NCBI GenBank assembly: GCA_963795415.1
Contig: CAWCHQ010000001.1
Span: 1,178,001-1,242,000, forward strand
Direction of reading: 5' to 3'
DNA length: 64,000 nucleotides
From: CAVSUZ01 sp963795415
Lineage (GTDB): Bacteria; Pseudomonadota; Alphaproteobacteria; Acetobacterales; Acetobacteraceae
Positions 9,849 to 19,105 of the stretch are shown piece by piece. The number at the start of each line of letters is the position of its first letter. Position 1 is the first letter of the stretch. Below the pieces are notes generated by a model. It was not told the DNA's origin and did no database searches. It was given only the letters and a program-made list of their open reading frames with translations. Both the position numbers and the translations under genes were made by a program.

Positions 9849-11083
9849 TGCGAGCCTCCAGCCGTCTGAGCCGGGGCCGGCGTGGTCGTCGGAGGCGCGG
9901 GCGGTGAGCTTGAGGGCGTCTGGGATTCGTTGTTGAGCTGGAGCATCGGCAGAAGCCCCTTCAACTTCCCGTCCACGATCACTGTCTGGCTGTGCGCCAG
10001 TACGTCACGCATCGTATCGAGATACATGCGTTGGAGCGTTACATCCTTTGCGACGCGGTACGCCGCGAGAACGGACAGGAAACGCTTGGTTTCACCGGTA
10101 GCCTGGGCGACCGTAGCCTGCTTGTCAGCCTGTCCCGCAGCAACCAGCCGCGCGGCGTCGCCGCGGGCGCGCGGGACGATGTCATTGGCATAGGCCTGGG
10201 CCTCGTTGCGCATACGCTCGGCATCCGTATTGGCGCGCTGCACATCGCGGAAACTCTCGATGACCGCGGCAGGAGGATCGACCTTTTGGAGCAACACCTG
10301 GGTGATTTCGATGCCGGATTTGTAGCTGTCCAGAATCCGTTGCGACTGATCCACGACGTCGCTGGCGATTTGCGCCCGCATCGGACCCAACGCAGGCTGG
10401 ATCGGCGTGCGACCCATCACCTCCCGCAACACGCTTTCGGCGACCGCCTTCACCGTCACGTCGGGGCGGCGCGTGTTGAACAGAAAGTCCTCCGCATTGC
10501 TGATGCGCCAAAGCAGCACAAGATCGATATCGATGATGTTCTCGTCGCCTGTTAGCATCAGGCTTTCTTCGGGGATGCCGCGGGTTACGGTTTGCCCGTC
10601 TTCATTCACGCCGGAGCGCAAGCCGATCTCCGTGCGGTTGATGCGGGTGACGGCGGGCGTGAAGACGGTCTCGATCGGCCAGGGCAGATGATAGTTGAGC
10701 CCCGGCAGGGTCGTCCGTGTGAACGCGCCGAATCGCAACACCACCCCCTGCTCATCCGGCTCAACCCGGTAGAAGCCGCTCGCGAGCCAGATCGCCACGG
10801 CAGCAATACCAAGCAGCACAAGGCCTCGGCCACCTGTGGGCAGCCTCCGGCCCGAACGGGGTCCGAGCAGCCTTCGGATGGCTGCCTGCAATCGGGCGAT
10901 GAGCTGATCGAGGTCCGGCGGCGCGGGACGGCGCGGGCCGCCGCCTGGTCGCCAGCCGCCCGGTCCCCAGGGCCCACCGCCCCCGGGTGGGGGCATGCCG
11001 CCATTTCCGCCCCCCCGCCCACCCGGTGGTGGGGTCGATCCCTGTTCGCCCCAGGGACTCCGGCTGCCAGACTCGGACGGCAT
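9845..11083 (-). CDS. hflK: HflK, FtsH protease modulator
   Basis: A 412-residue SPFH protein. The first 60 residues are very rich in Gly and Pro (GGGNGGMPPPGGGGPWGPG), as in other HflK proteins. A membrane anchor follows near LVLLGIAAVAIWLASGFY, then the SPFH domain. I placed the start at the ATG at 11083, preceded by AAGGAG at good distance; an upstream in-frame ATG at 11239 adds 52 residues without family character and would overlap the divergent mrp promoter. It is the first gene of the hflK-hflC-degP operon. Confidence 0.93.
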   Translation of the reverse strand: MPSESGSRSPWGEQGSTPPPGGRGGGNGGMPPPGGGGPWGPGGWRPGGGPRRPAPPDLDQLIARLQAAIRRLLGPRSGRRLPTGGRGLVLLGIAAVAIWLASGFYRVEPDEQGVVLRFGAFTRTTLPGLNYHLPWPIETVFTPAVTRINRTEIGLRSGVNEDGQTVTRGIPEESLMLTGDENIIDIDLVLLWRISNAEDFLFNTRRPDVTVKAVAESVLREVMGRTPIQPALGPMRAQIASDVVDQSQRILDSYKSGIEITQVLLQKVDPPAAVIESFRDVQRANTDAERMRNEAQAYANDIVPRARGDAARLVAAGQADKQATVAQATGETKRFLSVLAAYRVAKDVTLQRMYLDTMRDVLAHSQTVIVDGKLKGLLPMLQLNNESQTPSSSPPAPPTTTPAPAQTAGGSQ

Positions 11084-11262
11084 AGACACTCCTTCAGGCG
11101 GGACCGCACGAGGCGAAATCGCCAGGCACGCGAACGGTCCCGCGAACAAGCAAAGCACCGAGCCCCGATTGGCGACAGGACCATCCCGCGCCACATATGC
11201 GGCCGTAAGACAGCGGCTTCGCTGACGTGTCTTATCCATTGCCAGTCAGGAGTTGCAAGCAA

Positions 11263-12372
11263 ATGAGCAAGGCGCCTTCTGCCGAGCCCTCCTCAGGCGC
11301 GCTGCGGGAAGCCCTGCGGGGGCTCAGAGATCCGGCCTCGGGCCGCGACATCGTCACGGCAGGCCTGGTGGAGGGGATCGAGGTCCGGGACGGGCTGGTG
11401 CAAGTGGCTCTGCTGACCGACCGGCAGCATGCCGCGGCAATGGAACCGATCCGGCGCGAGGCGGAGCGTTTGCTGGGCAGGGTTCCGGGAGTGCAAAACG
11501 CCACAGCGGTGCTGACGGCACACAAGCCGGCGGGACAGCAGGCCGCACCGGCTCAGCCGGGAGCCAGCAAGGCCGGACTGCTTCTGCCAGATGTCAAGAC
11601 GATTGTGGCGGTGGCTTCCGGGAAGGGCGGGGTCGGCAAATCGACGGTCGCAGTGAATCTCGCGGTTGCTCTGGCCCGACAGGGGCTGGCGACGGGATTG
11701 CTGGACGCCGACATATATGGCCCCAGCCTGCCACGGATGCTCGGCGTCTCGCGCCGCCCCGAGGTGGAGGGCAACCAGATGACGCCGCTGGAGGCCTGGG
11801 GCCTGAAATGCATGTCAATCGGCTTCCTGGTCGAGGAGGAGACGCCGATGATCTGGCGTGGCCCGATGGTTATGGGCGCGCTGGAGCAGATGATGGGCCA
11901 GGTGACCTGGGGCACACTGGACGTGCTTGTAGTCGACATGCCGCCCGGCACCGGCGACGCTCAACTGACCATGGCGCAACGTGTGGCGCTGACCGGTGCG
12001 GTGATCGTCTCGACCCCCCAGGACATTGCGTTGATCGACGCACGGCGCGGGGTGCGGATGTTCGAGCGGGTGAAGGTGCCGGTACTGGGGCTGGTCGAGA
12101 ATATGAGCTATTTTTGCTGCCCCAATTGTGGCCATCGGTCAGACATCTTTGGCCATGGCGGGGCGAGGCTCGAGGCACAGCGCCTGAGCACCGATTTTCT
12201 GGGAGAGATACCGCTGCTGGTCGATATCCGCACCGCTTCCGATGCCGGGACGCCGATCGTAACCGCCGCGCCGGACAGCGCCGGTGGGAGGGCGTTCGCG
12301 GAGATCGCCGCGCGTGTGTGGCAGAAGCTAGGCGCTGGCCGGGGGGCGGGGCCGAGGATCGTAATGGACTGA
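11263..12372 (+). CDS. Mrp/ApbC-type iron-sulfur cluster carrier ATPase
   Basis: A 369-residue protein. It has an N-terminal MIP18/DUF59-like domain (EALRGLRDPASGRDIV), the deviant Walker A SGKGGVGKST, the VVDMPPGTGDAQLT segment, and the CxxC of CCPNCGH that bridges a labile Fe-S cluster between two subunits. It is a cytosolic scaffold that delivers Fe-S clusters. The start at ATG 11263 is supported by an AGGAG about 10 bases upstream; an in-frame ATG at 11227 lacks such a site. It is transcribed away from hflK. Confidence 0.92.
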   Translation: MSKAPSAEPSSGALREALRGLRDPASGRDIVTAGLVEGIEVRDGLVQVALLTDRQHAAAMEPIRREAERLLGRVPGVQNATAVLTAHKPAGQQAAPAQPGASKAGLLLPDVKTIVAVASGKGGVGKSTVAVNLAVALARQGLATGLLDADIYGPSLPRMLGVSRRPEVEGNQMTPLEAWGLKCMSIGFLVEEETPMIWRGPMVMGALEQMMGQVTWGTLDVLVVDMPPGTGDAQLTMAQRVALTGAVIVSTPQDIALIDARRGVRMFERVKVPVLGLVENMSYFCCPNCGHRSDIFGHGGARLEAQRLSTDFLGEIPLLVDIRTASDAGTPIVTAAPDSAGGRAFAEIAARVWQKLGAGRGAGPRIVMD

Positions 12373-12390
12373 TTTTAAAGGGCTGTGACC

Positions 12391-12747
12391 TTAGCCCGTC
12401 CTGATGTAGTCGTATTTGCCAAGCGCCTGGACGAGCAGATAACGGCTGCTGCCATCTGCTGCATTGCTCACATGATGAACTGTTTTGGGCGCAATTTCAC
12501 AGCTTTCGCCTGGCCGCAATGCAAGCCTATCAGGCGGGGTCCGGATGTCCACGCCGATCAGCCCCTCAAGGCAGTAAATCCGGTCTGACACCTGGGAATG
12601 GTAGTGCCATGGATGACTGTCGCCAGCCTGGAGCGTATATTCAACGATACGCACGTCCGCGGTCTGCACGACGATCTTCACGTTTCGCGTCATTTCAGGA
12701 ACCGCTGTCGCAGCATGCCGCTGATCTTGCATTATTGTCTCTGGCAT
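12391..12747 (-). CDS. Small cupin-domain protein
   Basis: A 118-residue single-domain cupin. The motif-1 pattern is visible as LQAGDSHPWHYHSQVSD and motif 2 as RPGESCEIAPKTVHHVSN, which together supply the metal-binding histidines. Its function is unknown; such proteins are often small isomerases, dioxygenases or sensors. It follows the Rieske gene by 20 bases and is probably co-transcribed with it. Its stop lies in a short GGGCT/AGCCC stem followed by TTTAAAA on the minus strand, a possible terminator. Confidence 0.75.
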   Translation of the reverse strand: MPETIMQDQRHAATAVPEMTRNVKIVVQTADVRIVEYTLQAGDSHPWHYHSQVSDRIYCLEGLIGVDIRTPPDRLALRPGESCEIAPKTVHHVSNAADGSSRYLLVQALGKYDYIRTG

Positions 12748-12767
12748 TACTGTCTCTGGTCAGTCGC

Positions 12768-13427
12768 CTACAGCTGCACCACCTGCGAAAGCTCGTATGT
12801 CGTGCCCGGCGGGTTCTCGCCGATCCGCACCGTCTTGTCATTGGGGAAAGTATACGGTGGCACGGGCAGATTATCCGGCGCGGGGACGTTCAGGTACACC
12901 CGGCCCGCCAGGTCGTATTTCGACCCATGGCAGGGGCACAGATATCCGCCCGGCCAGTTCGCCACCGGGTCGGTGGGATTGGGCTTGGGCAGGTATTCAG
13001 GCAGGCAGCCCAGATGGGTGCAAATGCCGACGAGCACTGCGAGCTCGGGCTTCACCGAGCGGTGCCAGTTCTGGGCATAGGGGGGCTGCTGCATCACCTG
13101 GGAGTTCGGGTCGGCCAGCCGATCGAGCGTGCTCTTCTCCTGCAGAGTCTTCACCATTTCCGATGTGCGATTAACAAGCAGGATGGGATCGCCGCGCCAA
13201 CGGATGACGATCTGCTGCCCCGGCTCGATCTTGCTGATATCGATGTCGATCGGCGCACCCGCCGCTATCACGTCCGCCGCGGGGTTCATCGAATCGACCA
13301 TGGTCCAGGACACAGCGATGACGCCGAGACCGGTGAAGGCGCCGGCGACGAGGTTCAGGAAGTCACGCCGCGTCTCCTCCTGCGGGCCGGGATGGCCGGG
13401 CAGGCCGGCGGTCGTCGTCGAGGACAT
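12768..13427 (-). CDS. petA: Ubiquinol-cytochrome c reductase iron-sulfur (Rieske) subunit
   Basis: A 219-residue Rieske protein. A twin-arginine-type N-terminus (ETRRDFLNLVAGAFTG) doubles as the membrane anchor. The 2Fe-2S ligands are in CTHLGC and CPCHGS, with the usual disulfide cysteines. It transfers electrons from ubiquinol to cytochrome c1. Cytochrome b and c1 genes, which normally follow directly, are absent here and a cupin gene follows instead. It is either a detached petA or a second copy. The gene begins next to the divergent DinB-like gene. Confidence 0.92.
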   Translation of the reverse strand: MSSTTTAGLPGHPGPQEETRRDFLNLVAGAFTGLGVIAVSWTMVDSMNPAADVIAAGAPIDIDISKIEPGQQIVIRWRGDPILLVNRTSEMVKTLQEKSTLDRLADPNSQVMQQPPYAQNWHRSVKPELAVLVGICTHLGCLPEYLPKPNPTDPVANWPGGYLCPCHGSKYDLAGRVYLNVPAPDNLPVPPYTFPNDKTVRIGENPPGTTYELSQVVQL

Positions 13428-13516
13428 TCTGCGTGGCTCTCCGTGATCGATCGGGTTGCGGGGCGACCAAACGCCATGTTCTGATCCGAATCAACCCATC
13501 GTGGGAAAGACGAGGC

Positions 13517-14026
13517 ATGATTACACCGAGCTATGTGCGGACGATGGCGGCCTACAACACGGAGATGAACCGGCGGCTGTATGCGGCCGCGGCCCGCATC
13601 CCGGATACTGAGCGCCGGCGCGACCGCGGCGCATTCTGGGGCTCGATCCATGGAACGCTGGTTCATCTGTTGTGGGGCGACCGGGTCTGGATGGCGCGGT
13701 TCGACGCGTGGGAACGGCCGCCGGTGCCGATCACGCACAGCGCCGAGATGATCCACGACTTTGACGAGCTGGCCGCGGAGCGGCCCAAGACGGATGCGGC
13801 GATCGAGGACTGGTCCCGGCGAATGACCCCTGAATGGCTGGCAGAAGATCTGGTATGGTTCAGCGGCGCAAGCCAGAGGGAGCGACGCGCCAACAGGGGG
13901 TTCCTGGTTGCCCACCTCTTCAATCACCAGACGCATCACCGAGGGCAAGTGCATGCAATGATCACGGCCTGCGGAGAGGAGACGGGAGATACCGATCTGA
14001 TGATCCTGATGGACGGTCCGCAATAA
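13517..14026 (+). CDS. DinB-family putative metal-dependent protein
   Basis: A 169-residue four-helix DinB/YfiT-like protein. The three-histidine metal site typical of the fold is suggested by SIHGTLVHLLWGDRVW and HLFNHQTHHRGQVHAM. Related proteins are thiol S-transferases or of unknown role. I used the ATG at 13517, where similarity starts; an in-frame upstream ATG at 13433 adds 28 atypical residues. Its TAA is immediately followed by the ATG of the next gene at 14027, so the two are probably one transcription unit. Confidence 0.82.
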   Translation: MITPSYVRTMAAYNTEMNRRLYAAAARIPDTERRRDRGAFWGSIHGTLVHLLWGDRVWMARFDAWERPPVPITHSAEMIHDFDELAAERPKTDAAIEDWSRRMTPEWLAEDLVWFSGASQRERRANRGFLVAHLFNHQTHHRGQVHAMITACGEETGDTDLMILMDGPQ

Positions 14027-14905
14027 ATGATCTCAAGCCGATTCCTTCGCCTGGTGCCAGCTATCTTCTTGTGTTTGCTCTTTTTCCGGAGCGGCGCTCC
14101 GGCCTTTTCGGCCGAACTGAAGGTCGCCACGTGGAATTTGGAATGGCTGACATCGCGCCTTACCGGCGACCCCGAACTGCCCGACGATGTCGTGCCGAAG
14201 ACCTCCGAAGATATCAGCCTGCTGGCCGGCTACGCTGCCGTTCTCAACGCTGACGTGATTGCTATCCAGGAAGTGGACGGGCGGAGGATCGCCTCCGAGA
14301 TATTCCCGCCGGACCATTACGCTATTCACATGACGCATGATCGGGTTGTGCAACGAGTGGGCATCGTGGTCCGCCGGGACATTCCATTCAGCGTCAATCC
14401 CGATGTGCAAAGCCTTGATCTGCCGGGTTCGCATCTGCGTAGCGGCGCCGACATCACGCTGCACCTTGCGCCAGGTCCCATGCGGATTCTGGCGGTGCAT
14501 CTGAAGACAGGTTGCCGGGATTCCCCGCTGCTGCACACTCATCGCGCGGCCTGTCGCGAGCTGGAGGAGCAGGTTCCGGGACTGACCGGCTGGATCGCGG
14601 ACCGGCAGGCCGAGGGCGTGCCGTTCCTGGTTTTGGGGGATTTCAACCGCTGGCTGGAAGGCAAGGACCAGCTTTTGCGCGCCATGCAGCGGGCCGCGCC
14701 TCTCACGCAGGCAACCGCAGGCGTCGCAAGCCCCTGCTGGGGCGGCGAGCACTTCATCGACCACATCCTGGCCGGCGGTCCGGCACACGACTGGATCGAG
14801 CCGGACACGCTGCACGTGCTGGTGTATAAGGAAACCGGCGTTGAGTGGCAGGAGAGACTTTCCGACCATTGCCCGGTTTCGGTACGGTTGCGCGTCCCCG
14901 GCTGA
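14027..14905 (+). CDS. Exported endonuclease/exonuclease/phosphatase-family protein
   Basis: A 292-residue protein with a signal peptide (about residues 1-28) followed by the EEP fold. Visible motifs are ATWNLEWL, IAIQEVDG (metal-binding Glu), LVLGDFNRWL and LSDHCPVSV (catalytic His). It is probably a secreted or periplasmic phosphodiesterase, nuclease or phosphatase. It follows the DinB-like gene with no gap. The substrate cannot be read from the sequence. Confidence 0.85.
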   Translation: MISSRFLRLVPAIFLCLLFFRSGAPAFSAELKVATWNLEWLTSRLTGDPELPDDVVPKTSEDISLLAGYAAVLNADVIAIQEVDGRRIASEIFPPDHYAIHMTHDRVVQRVGIVVRRDIPFSVNPDVQSLDLPGSHLRSGADITLHLAPGPMRILAVHLKTGCRDSPLLHTHRAACRELEEQVPGLTGWIADRQAEGVPFLVLGDFNRWLEGKDQLLRAMQRAAPLTQATAGVASPCWGGEHFIDHILAGGPAHDWIEPDTLHVLVYKETGVEWQERLSDHCPVSVRLRVPG

Positions 14906-15029
14906 TTCGGCGAAGAAGTTGTCCGCCGGCTGCTCGGGAGTTGACTGATCCGGCGTGCATAAGCAGAAGGGCTGCGGCGCCCGTCAACCGGGCGGGTTGT
15001 TGGTTCCTGATTTGGTATGGTCATCTCTG

Positions 15030-16698
15030 ATGAAATCCGCGCCGCGCCAACGCATTGCTGTTTTATCCGTATTACGTCGTCTTCTGGAGCGTACAAGCGG
15101 CCGGCACGGTGCGGAACGGCTGGCAACCGCGTCCGCGCACGCGGCTCCGGAGGTCCATCCGGCGCTTAAGGTTGCATTTGATACTGAATTTTATCTGGCG
15201 GAATATGCCGATGTCACCGCGGCCAGGATCGATCCATTGGTACACTTTCTTGATTATGGCTGGCGTGAGGGCCGGCGGCCGTGCCGTGACTTCGACACGG
15301 AATATTATTTGCGCGCCAATCCGGATATAGCTTCTGACGGGATCAATCCGTTTCTGCACTACCTTCTGATTGGCAAGCGGGAAGGGCGCCGCGCGTGCGA
15401 GCCTCCGCCTCCCGAGCAGCGGCGGGTTCTGAAGGTCAAAGCCCCGCGGGAGCGGATCGCGGATGGTGATCCTAAGCCCAGGCCCGAATTGAGCTTGACG
15501 GCAGTACGCGCGACGCTCGAGTTCGGCCGTCCGAAGCGTGGGGCTTGTTGTATCCCTGAGCCACGACGAATACACGCGGTCTGCGGGCGGAATTCAAAAC
15601 TGCGTCGGCGACGAGGCGCGCCGGTTCGCGGCTGATGGTTGGAGCTATCTGCATATCTGTCCGGCGCGCTCCCTGCCGATCCTCGCTGACCGGCAAGATG
15701 CCGAAAATTTCCTTGTCGTCGTTACACTGGGCGGCACCCGTGCCGGAATAGCGCGCTGGAGTGATCTGCAGGAGGCATTGGAAGATCTGGACGGTTGCGC
15801 CGAGCGGCACTTGATCCTGCATCATCTGCTGGGCTTCGCTCCCGAGCTTGTCGTCTCCTTATTTCAAAGTTGCCGGATCAAGCGTGCCTTTGCATGGACG
15901 CACGATTTTTTCACGATATGTCCCAACTATGCGCTGCTGCGAAATGACGTGGAATTTTGCCACGCTCCGCCGGCCAGCTCAGCCGTATGCATGATCTGCT
16001 GCTACGGGGAGGAGCGGCAACGCCATTCAGTCCGAATCCATGATCTCTACTCGTCAGTGAGGCCGACGATTATCGCCCCATCGCACATCGCCCTGGAATT
16101 CTGGCTGAAACACGTGGATTTACCGTACCGAGATACCGCCGTTCAGCCTCATTGCGAGATTGATTTCGAGAAGCCTGCGACGCAGCTGGTTGTGAATACA
16201 CCTGTGCGGGTTGCGTATATCGGAGGACCAGTCGCGCACAAAGGATGGAACGTGTTCCGTCGGTTGGTCGATCTGCTTGCCGGCGATAATCGATATGAGT
16301 TCGTGCATTTCGGGGCTGATGGTGCCTCTGACGAGCTGATCCGTTTTATTCGGGTCGAGGTCACTCCGGCCGACCGGGACAGCATGGTGAAAACCCTTGT
16401 GCGCGAGAATATCGATGCGGTCGTGAACTGGTCGCTCTGTTTTGAGACTTTTTCCTTCACAGCTTATGAGGCAATAGCTGCCGGCGCATTCGTCGTGACG
16501 CGGCAAGATGCCGGTAACGTCTGGCCGGCGGTGCGCGCGCTTGGCGAAGGGGTAGCGCTTCGCACCGAAGCCGATTTACTGGCGTATTTCCGCTCCGGTG
16601 AATTGATTCTCAACCTGTCGAGGAGCCGCCCACGGGGACGGCTTATCCCAGGGTCAATGGCGGCTGGCGTCCTGCTGGCGCAAACCGAGGCGGCCTGA
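15030..16698 (+). pseudogene. Glycosyltransferase (GT4-like) with N-terminal YLxxNPD repeats, frameshifted
   Basis: The N-terminal part carries two related units of about 37 residues (FDTEFYLAEYADV... and FDTEYYLRANPDI..., each ending in HFLDYGWREGRRP or HYLLIGKREGRRA). The frame changes in the GGGG at 15539-15542: deleting one G joins FGRPKRG to LVVSLSHDEYTRSAGGIQ. The remainder is a GT4-type transferase with PVRVAYIGGPVAHKGW and an acceptor-end segment CFETFSFTAYEAIAAGAFVV. The total span is 3n+1. It would act on surface polysaccharide. Its stop overlaps the ATG of the next transferase. Without the extra G it is an intact gene of about 555 residues. Confidence 0.8.
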
Positions 16699-17735
16699 TG
16701 CGAGCAGAGGGGATCCATTGCTTCACCAGCGCCACTTTCAGCTATCTTGATCGGGCCCGCATACTTGCCGAGACGTTGAGAAGACACCATCCGAACTGGA
16801 CTCTGTGGTTGTGCCTGCCGGATGAGAAACCGCCTGGCTGTGATATCGCTCTGGAAGTGGAACAATTCGATCATATTTTGCGCCTTTCGGATCTTGCTGT
16901 TCCGCAGCTCGCCGGATGGGTGTTTAGCCACGACCTTGTAGAGCTATCAACGGCAGTAAAGGGCCCTGCGTTGCTTTATCTTTTGGAGACCGCCAAGGCC
17001 GAGAGAGTGATCTACCTGGATCCGGATATCGCCGTATTCGACTCGCTTGATCAGTTGATCGACCTGCTGGATGACCATGCGGTTTTACTCACTCCACATC
17101 TGCTGGATCCCGAAGATGAACTTGGCGGGATCGAGGACAACGAAATTCCCTGCCTTAAACACGGTATCTATAATCTTGGTTTTCTTGGAGTGAACGCCTC
17201 TGCCGAGGGACTTCGTTTCGCAGCCTGGTGGCGGGAACGCCTGATTTGATTCTGCTATGATGCCATCCCGGAGGGCTTGTTCGTTGACCAGCGGTGGTGT
17301 GACCTTGTCCCCGCGCTGTTCCCCTCCGCGGCGATCATTCACGATCGGGGTTGCAATGTCGCGAGCTGGAACCTGGGGCATCGGAGGATCAGTTTCACGC
17401 CGGCAGGCGATATCCTGGCGGGTGGCAGTCGGCTGCGATTCTACCACTTCACCAAGGTGCAAAGCGTCGGCGAGGGAATGATCGCGCGCTACGCGAACGA
17501 GGACACCGGCCCCTTCGAGCTGCTTCGCTGGTATCGGGAGAGACTGACTGCACACGCGCTGGCGGACTTACCGGGTGGCTGGTGGTATTACGGACGGTAT
17601 TCGAATGGTGAGCCGATAACCCGGCAACAGCGGCGGCGGTACAGGCAGAATCCAGAATTGAGCAGCCGTTTTCCGGACCCTTTTGCGGTGGGCGCCACCA
17701 GCTATCACGCCTGGTGCATTCAAAACGGCATCTGA
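16698..17735 (+). pseudogene. Nucleotide-diphospho-sugar transferase, interrupted by an in-frame TGA
   Basis: The frame reads a GT-A transferase: CFTSATFSYLDRARILAETL, a DxD-type YLDPDIAVF, HGIYNLGFLGVN. It then stops at TGA 17247-17249 after AAWWRERLI. The same frame continues after the stop with YDAIPEGLFVDQRWCDLVPA and runs to 17735. The bases around the stop, CTGATTTGATTCTGC, differ from an expected CTGATTGATTTCTGC (LIDFC) only by moving one T between two T runs, i.e. a compensating +1/-1 pair. A sequencing artefact is therefore likely. It belongs to the glycosyltransferase cluster. Confidence 0.75.
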
Positions 17736-17742
17736 TCCCGTC

Positions 17743-19095
17743 ATGCACCGAATTATTCCTGCTGGTTCCGCCCAGCTTGTTATTATTGCTGCCTGGCTGC
17801 TGGTACTTGCACTCAATGCGCCGGGACAGCTCTCCTGGGATTCGATTTACCAACTGACCGAAGGCATCACTGGCGTCTATGCCAGCATGCATCCACCGAT
17901 CATGTCGGCGTTGCTTGGCTTCCTGCATCGGATATTTCCCAGCACGGGCTTGTATGTTCTGGTTGCCAGCGCACCGTTTTTCGGATCACTGCTGCTGGTA
18001 TCCTGCTGGCAACGACCCCGTCTGCTTCCGCTTGCTGCCCTGGCGGCGTTGTTGGCTTCACCGATGATACTGATCTATCAAGGCACGGTTTGGAAGGACG
18101 TCCTGTTTGCGAACCTTGGCTCGTGCTGCTTTGTCTTGATAACAAACGCGGACGATGCTTTGCGGATATCAGGACGTCGCCACCGTGTGTTTGCTCCTAT
18201 CGGAGCCGCCGTTGTAATCGCGGGCGCGGCAAGTCTTGTGCGGCAAAACGGTATGGTGATTTTGCCCTTTTTCGGCCTGGCCTCAGGCTGGATGCTTCAT
18301 GAGCGCGGGCGCTGGCTGCGGACCGTTGCAGCAGGCCTTTGTCTTCCCGCTTTGGCACTTGCCTGCAGCATGGGAATATCATTTGCCATTAGTGCAACAG
18401 CTAAGTCCCAGGTGGACGTCATGGCGTTGGGAATGCGGAGCCTTGAGGACTTCGACGTTGCGGGTATCGCGGCAACCGAGCCCACATGGCTACCGAACGT
18501 CCCGGACGTGAATCCCAGGCAGGTGCAGGCGTATCTTGACGCATTGCGCCAAAAATACTCGCCTGAGCGGGTAGACACGCTGCAAGCATTGCCAGCGCTT
18601 GTGGATTACGACCGAAATGGCGATGGGCAAATGCGGCGCCTCTGGTGGGAATTGATCATACGATATCCCCGCGCCTATCTTTCTCATCGCCTGGCTTTCG
18701 ATCACTGGCTGTTCTTCCCTCCTGATCCCGGACAGTGCCTCCCGTTTTATGTGGGCGTTGATGGCCCCCCGGATATGATCGCGAGGCTCGGGCTGCAAAG
18801 AGGTGTGCGCCCTGGCGACCAGGCGCTGTTTGACTACGGCAAGGCGTTCCTGACCACGCCGATGTATTGGAACGGTGCGTGGGTGCTCCTGGCAATCGCA
18901 CTGGGCATCGGCTTCATCAAGCGACGCCGAAGCGACTTCCCGATTATTTGCCTGCTCGCTGCGTCAACGACGTTTGCAGCGACATTTCTGATTGCCGGAA
19001 TCGCGTGTGACGTCCGTTATTGCTATTTCGTCCCGGTGAGCGTGGCGGTTGCACTCGCACGCTTAACGCAAACCGCCGAATCTCACAACCACTAG
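17743..19095 (+). CDS. Polytopic membrane protein, possible GT-C-like transferase
   Basis: A 450-residue integral membrane protein with about nine to ten hydrophobic spans. The segment WDSIYQLTEG followed by HPPIMSALLGFLHRIF, and a large periplasmic loop with TLQALPALVDYDRNGDG, resemble uncharacterised lipid-linked sugar transferase-like proteins. No catalytic residue can be assigned with confidence. It starts at ATG 17743, 8 bases after the transferase ends, inside the polysaccharide cluster. It could be a GT-C glycosyltransferase or a polymer-assembly protein. Confidence 0.7.
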   Translation: MHRIIPAGSAQLVIIAAWLLVLALNAPGQLSWDSIYQLTEGITGVYASMHPPIMSALLGFLHRIFPSTGLYVLVASAPFFGSLLLVSCWQRPRLLPLAALAALLASPMILIYQGTVWKDVLFANLGSCCFVLITNADDALRISGRRHRVFAPIGAAVVIAGAASLVRQNGMVILPFFGLASGWMLHERGRWLRTVAAGLCLPALALACSMGISFAISATAKSQVDVMALGMRSLEDFDVAGIAATEPTWLPNVPDVNPRQVQAYLDALRQKYSPERVDTLQALPALVDYDRNGDGQMRRLWWELIIRYPRAYLSHRLAFDHWLFFPPDPGQCLPFYVGVDGPPDMIARLGLQRGVRPGDQALFDYGKAFLTTPMYWNGAWVLLAIALGIGFIKRRRSDFPIICLLAASTTFAATFLIAGIACDVRYCYFVPVSVAVALARLTQTAESHNH

Positions 19096-19105
19096 GCTAC
19101 CGGTC

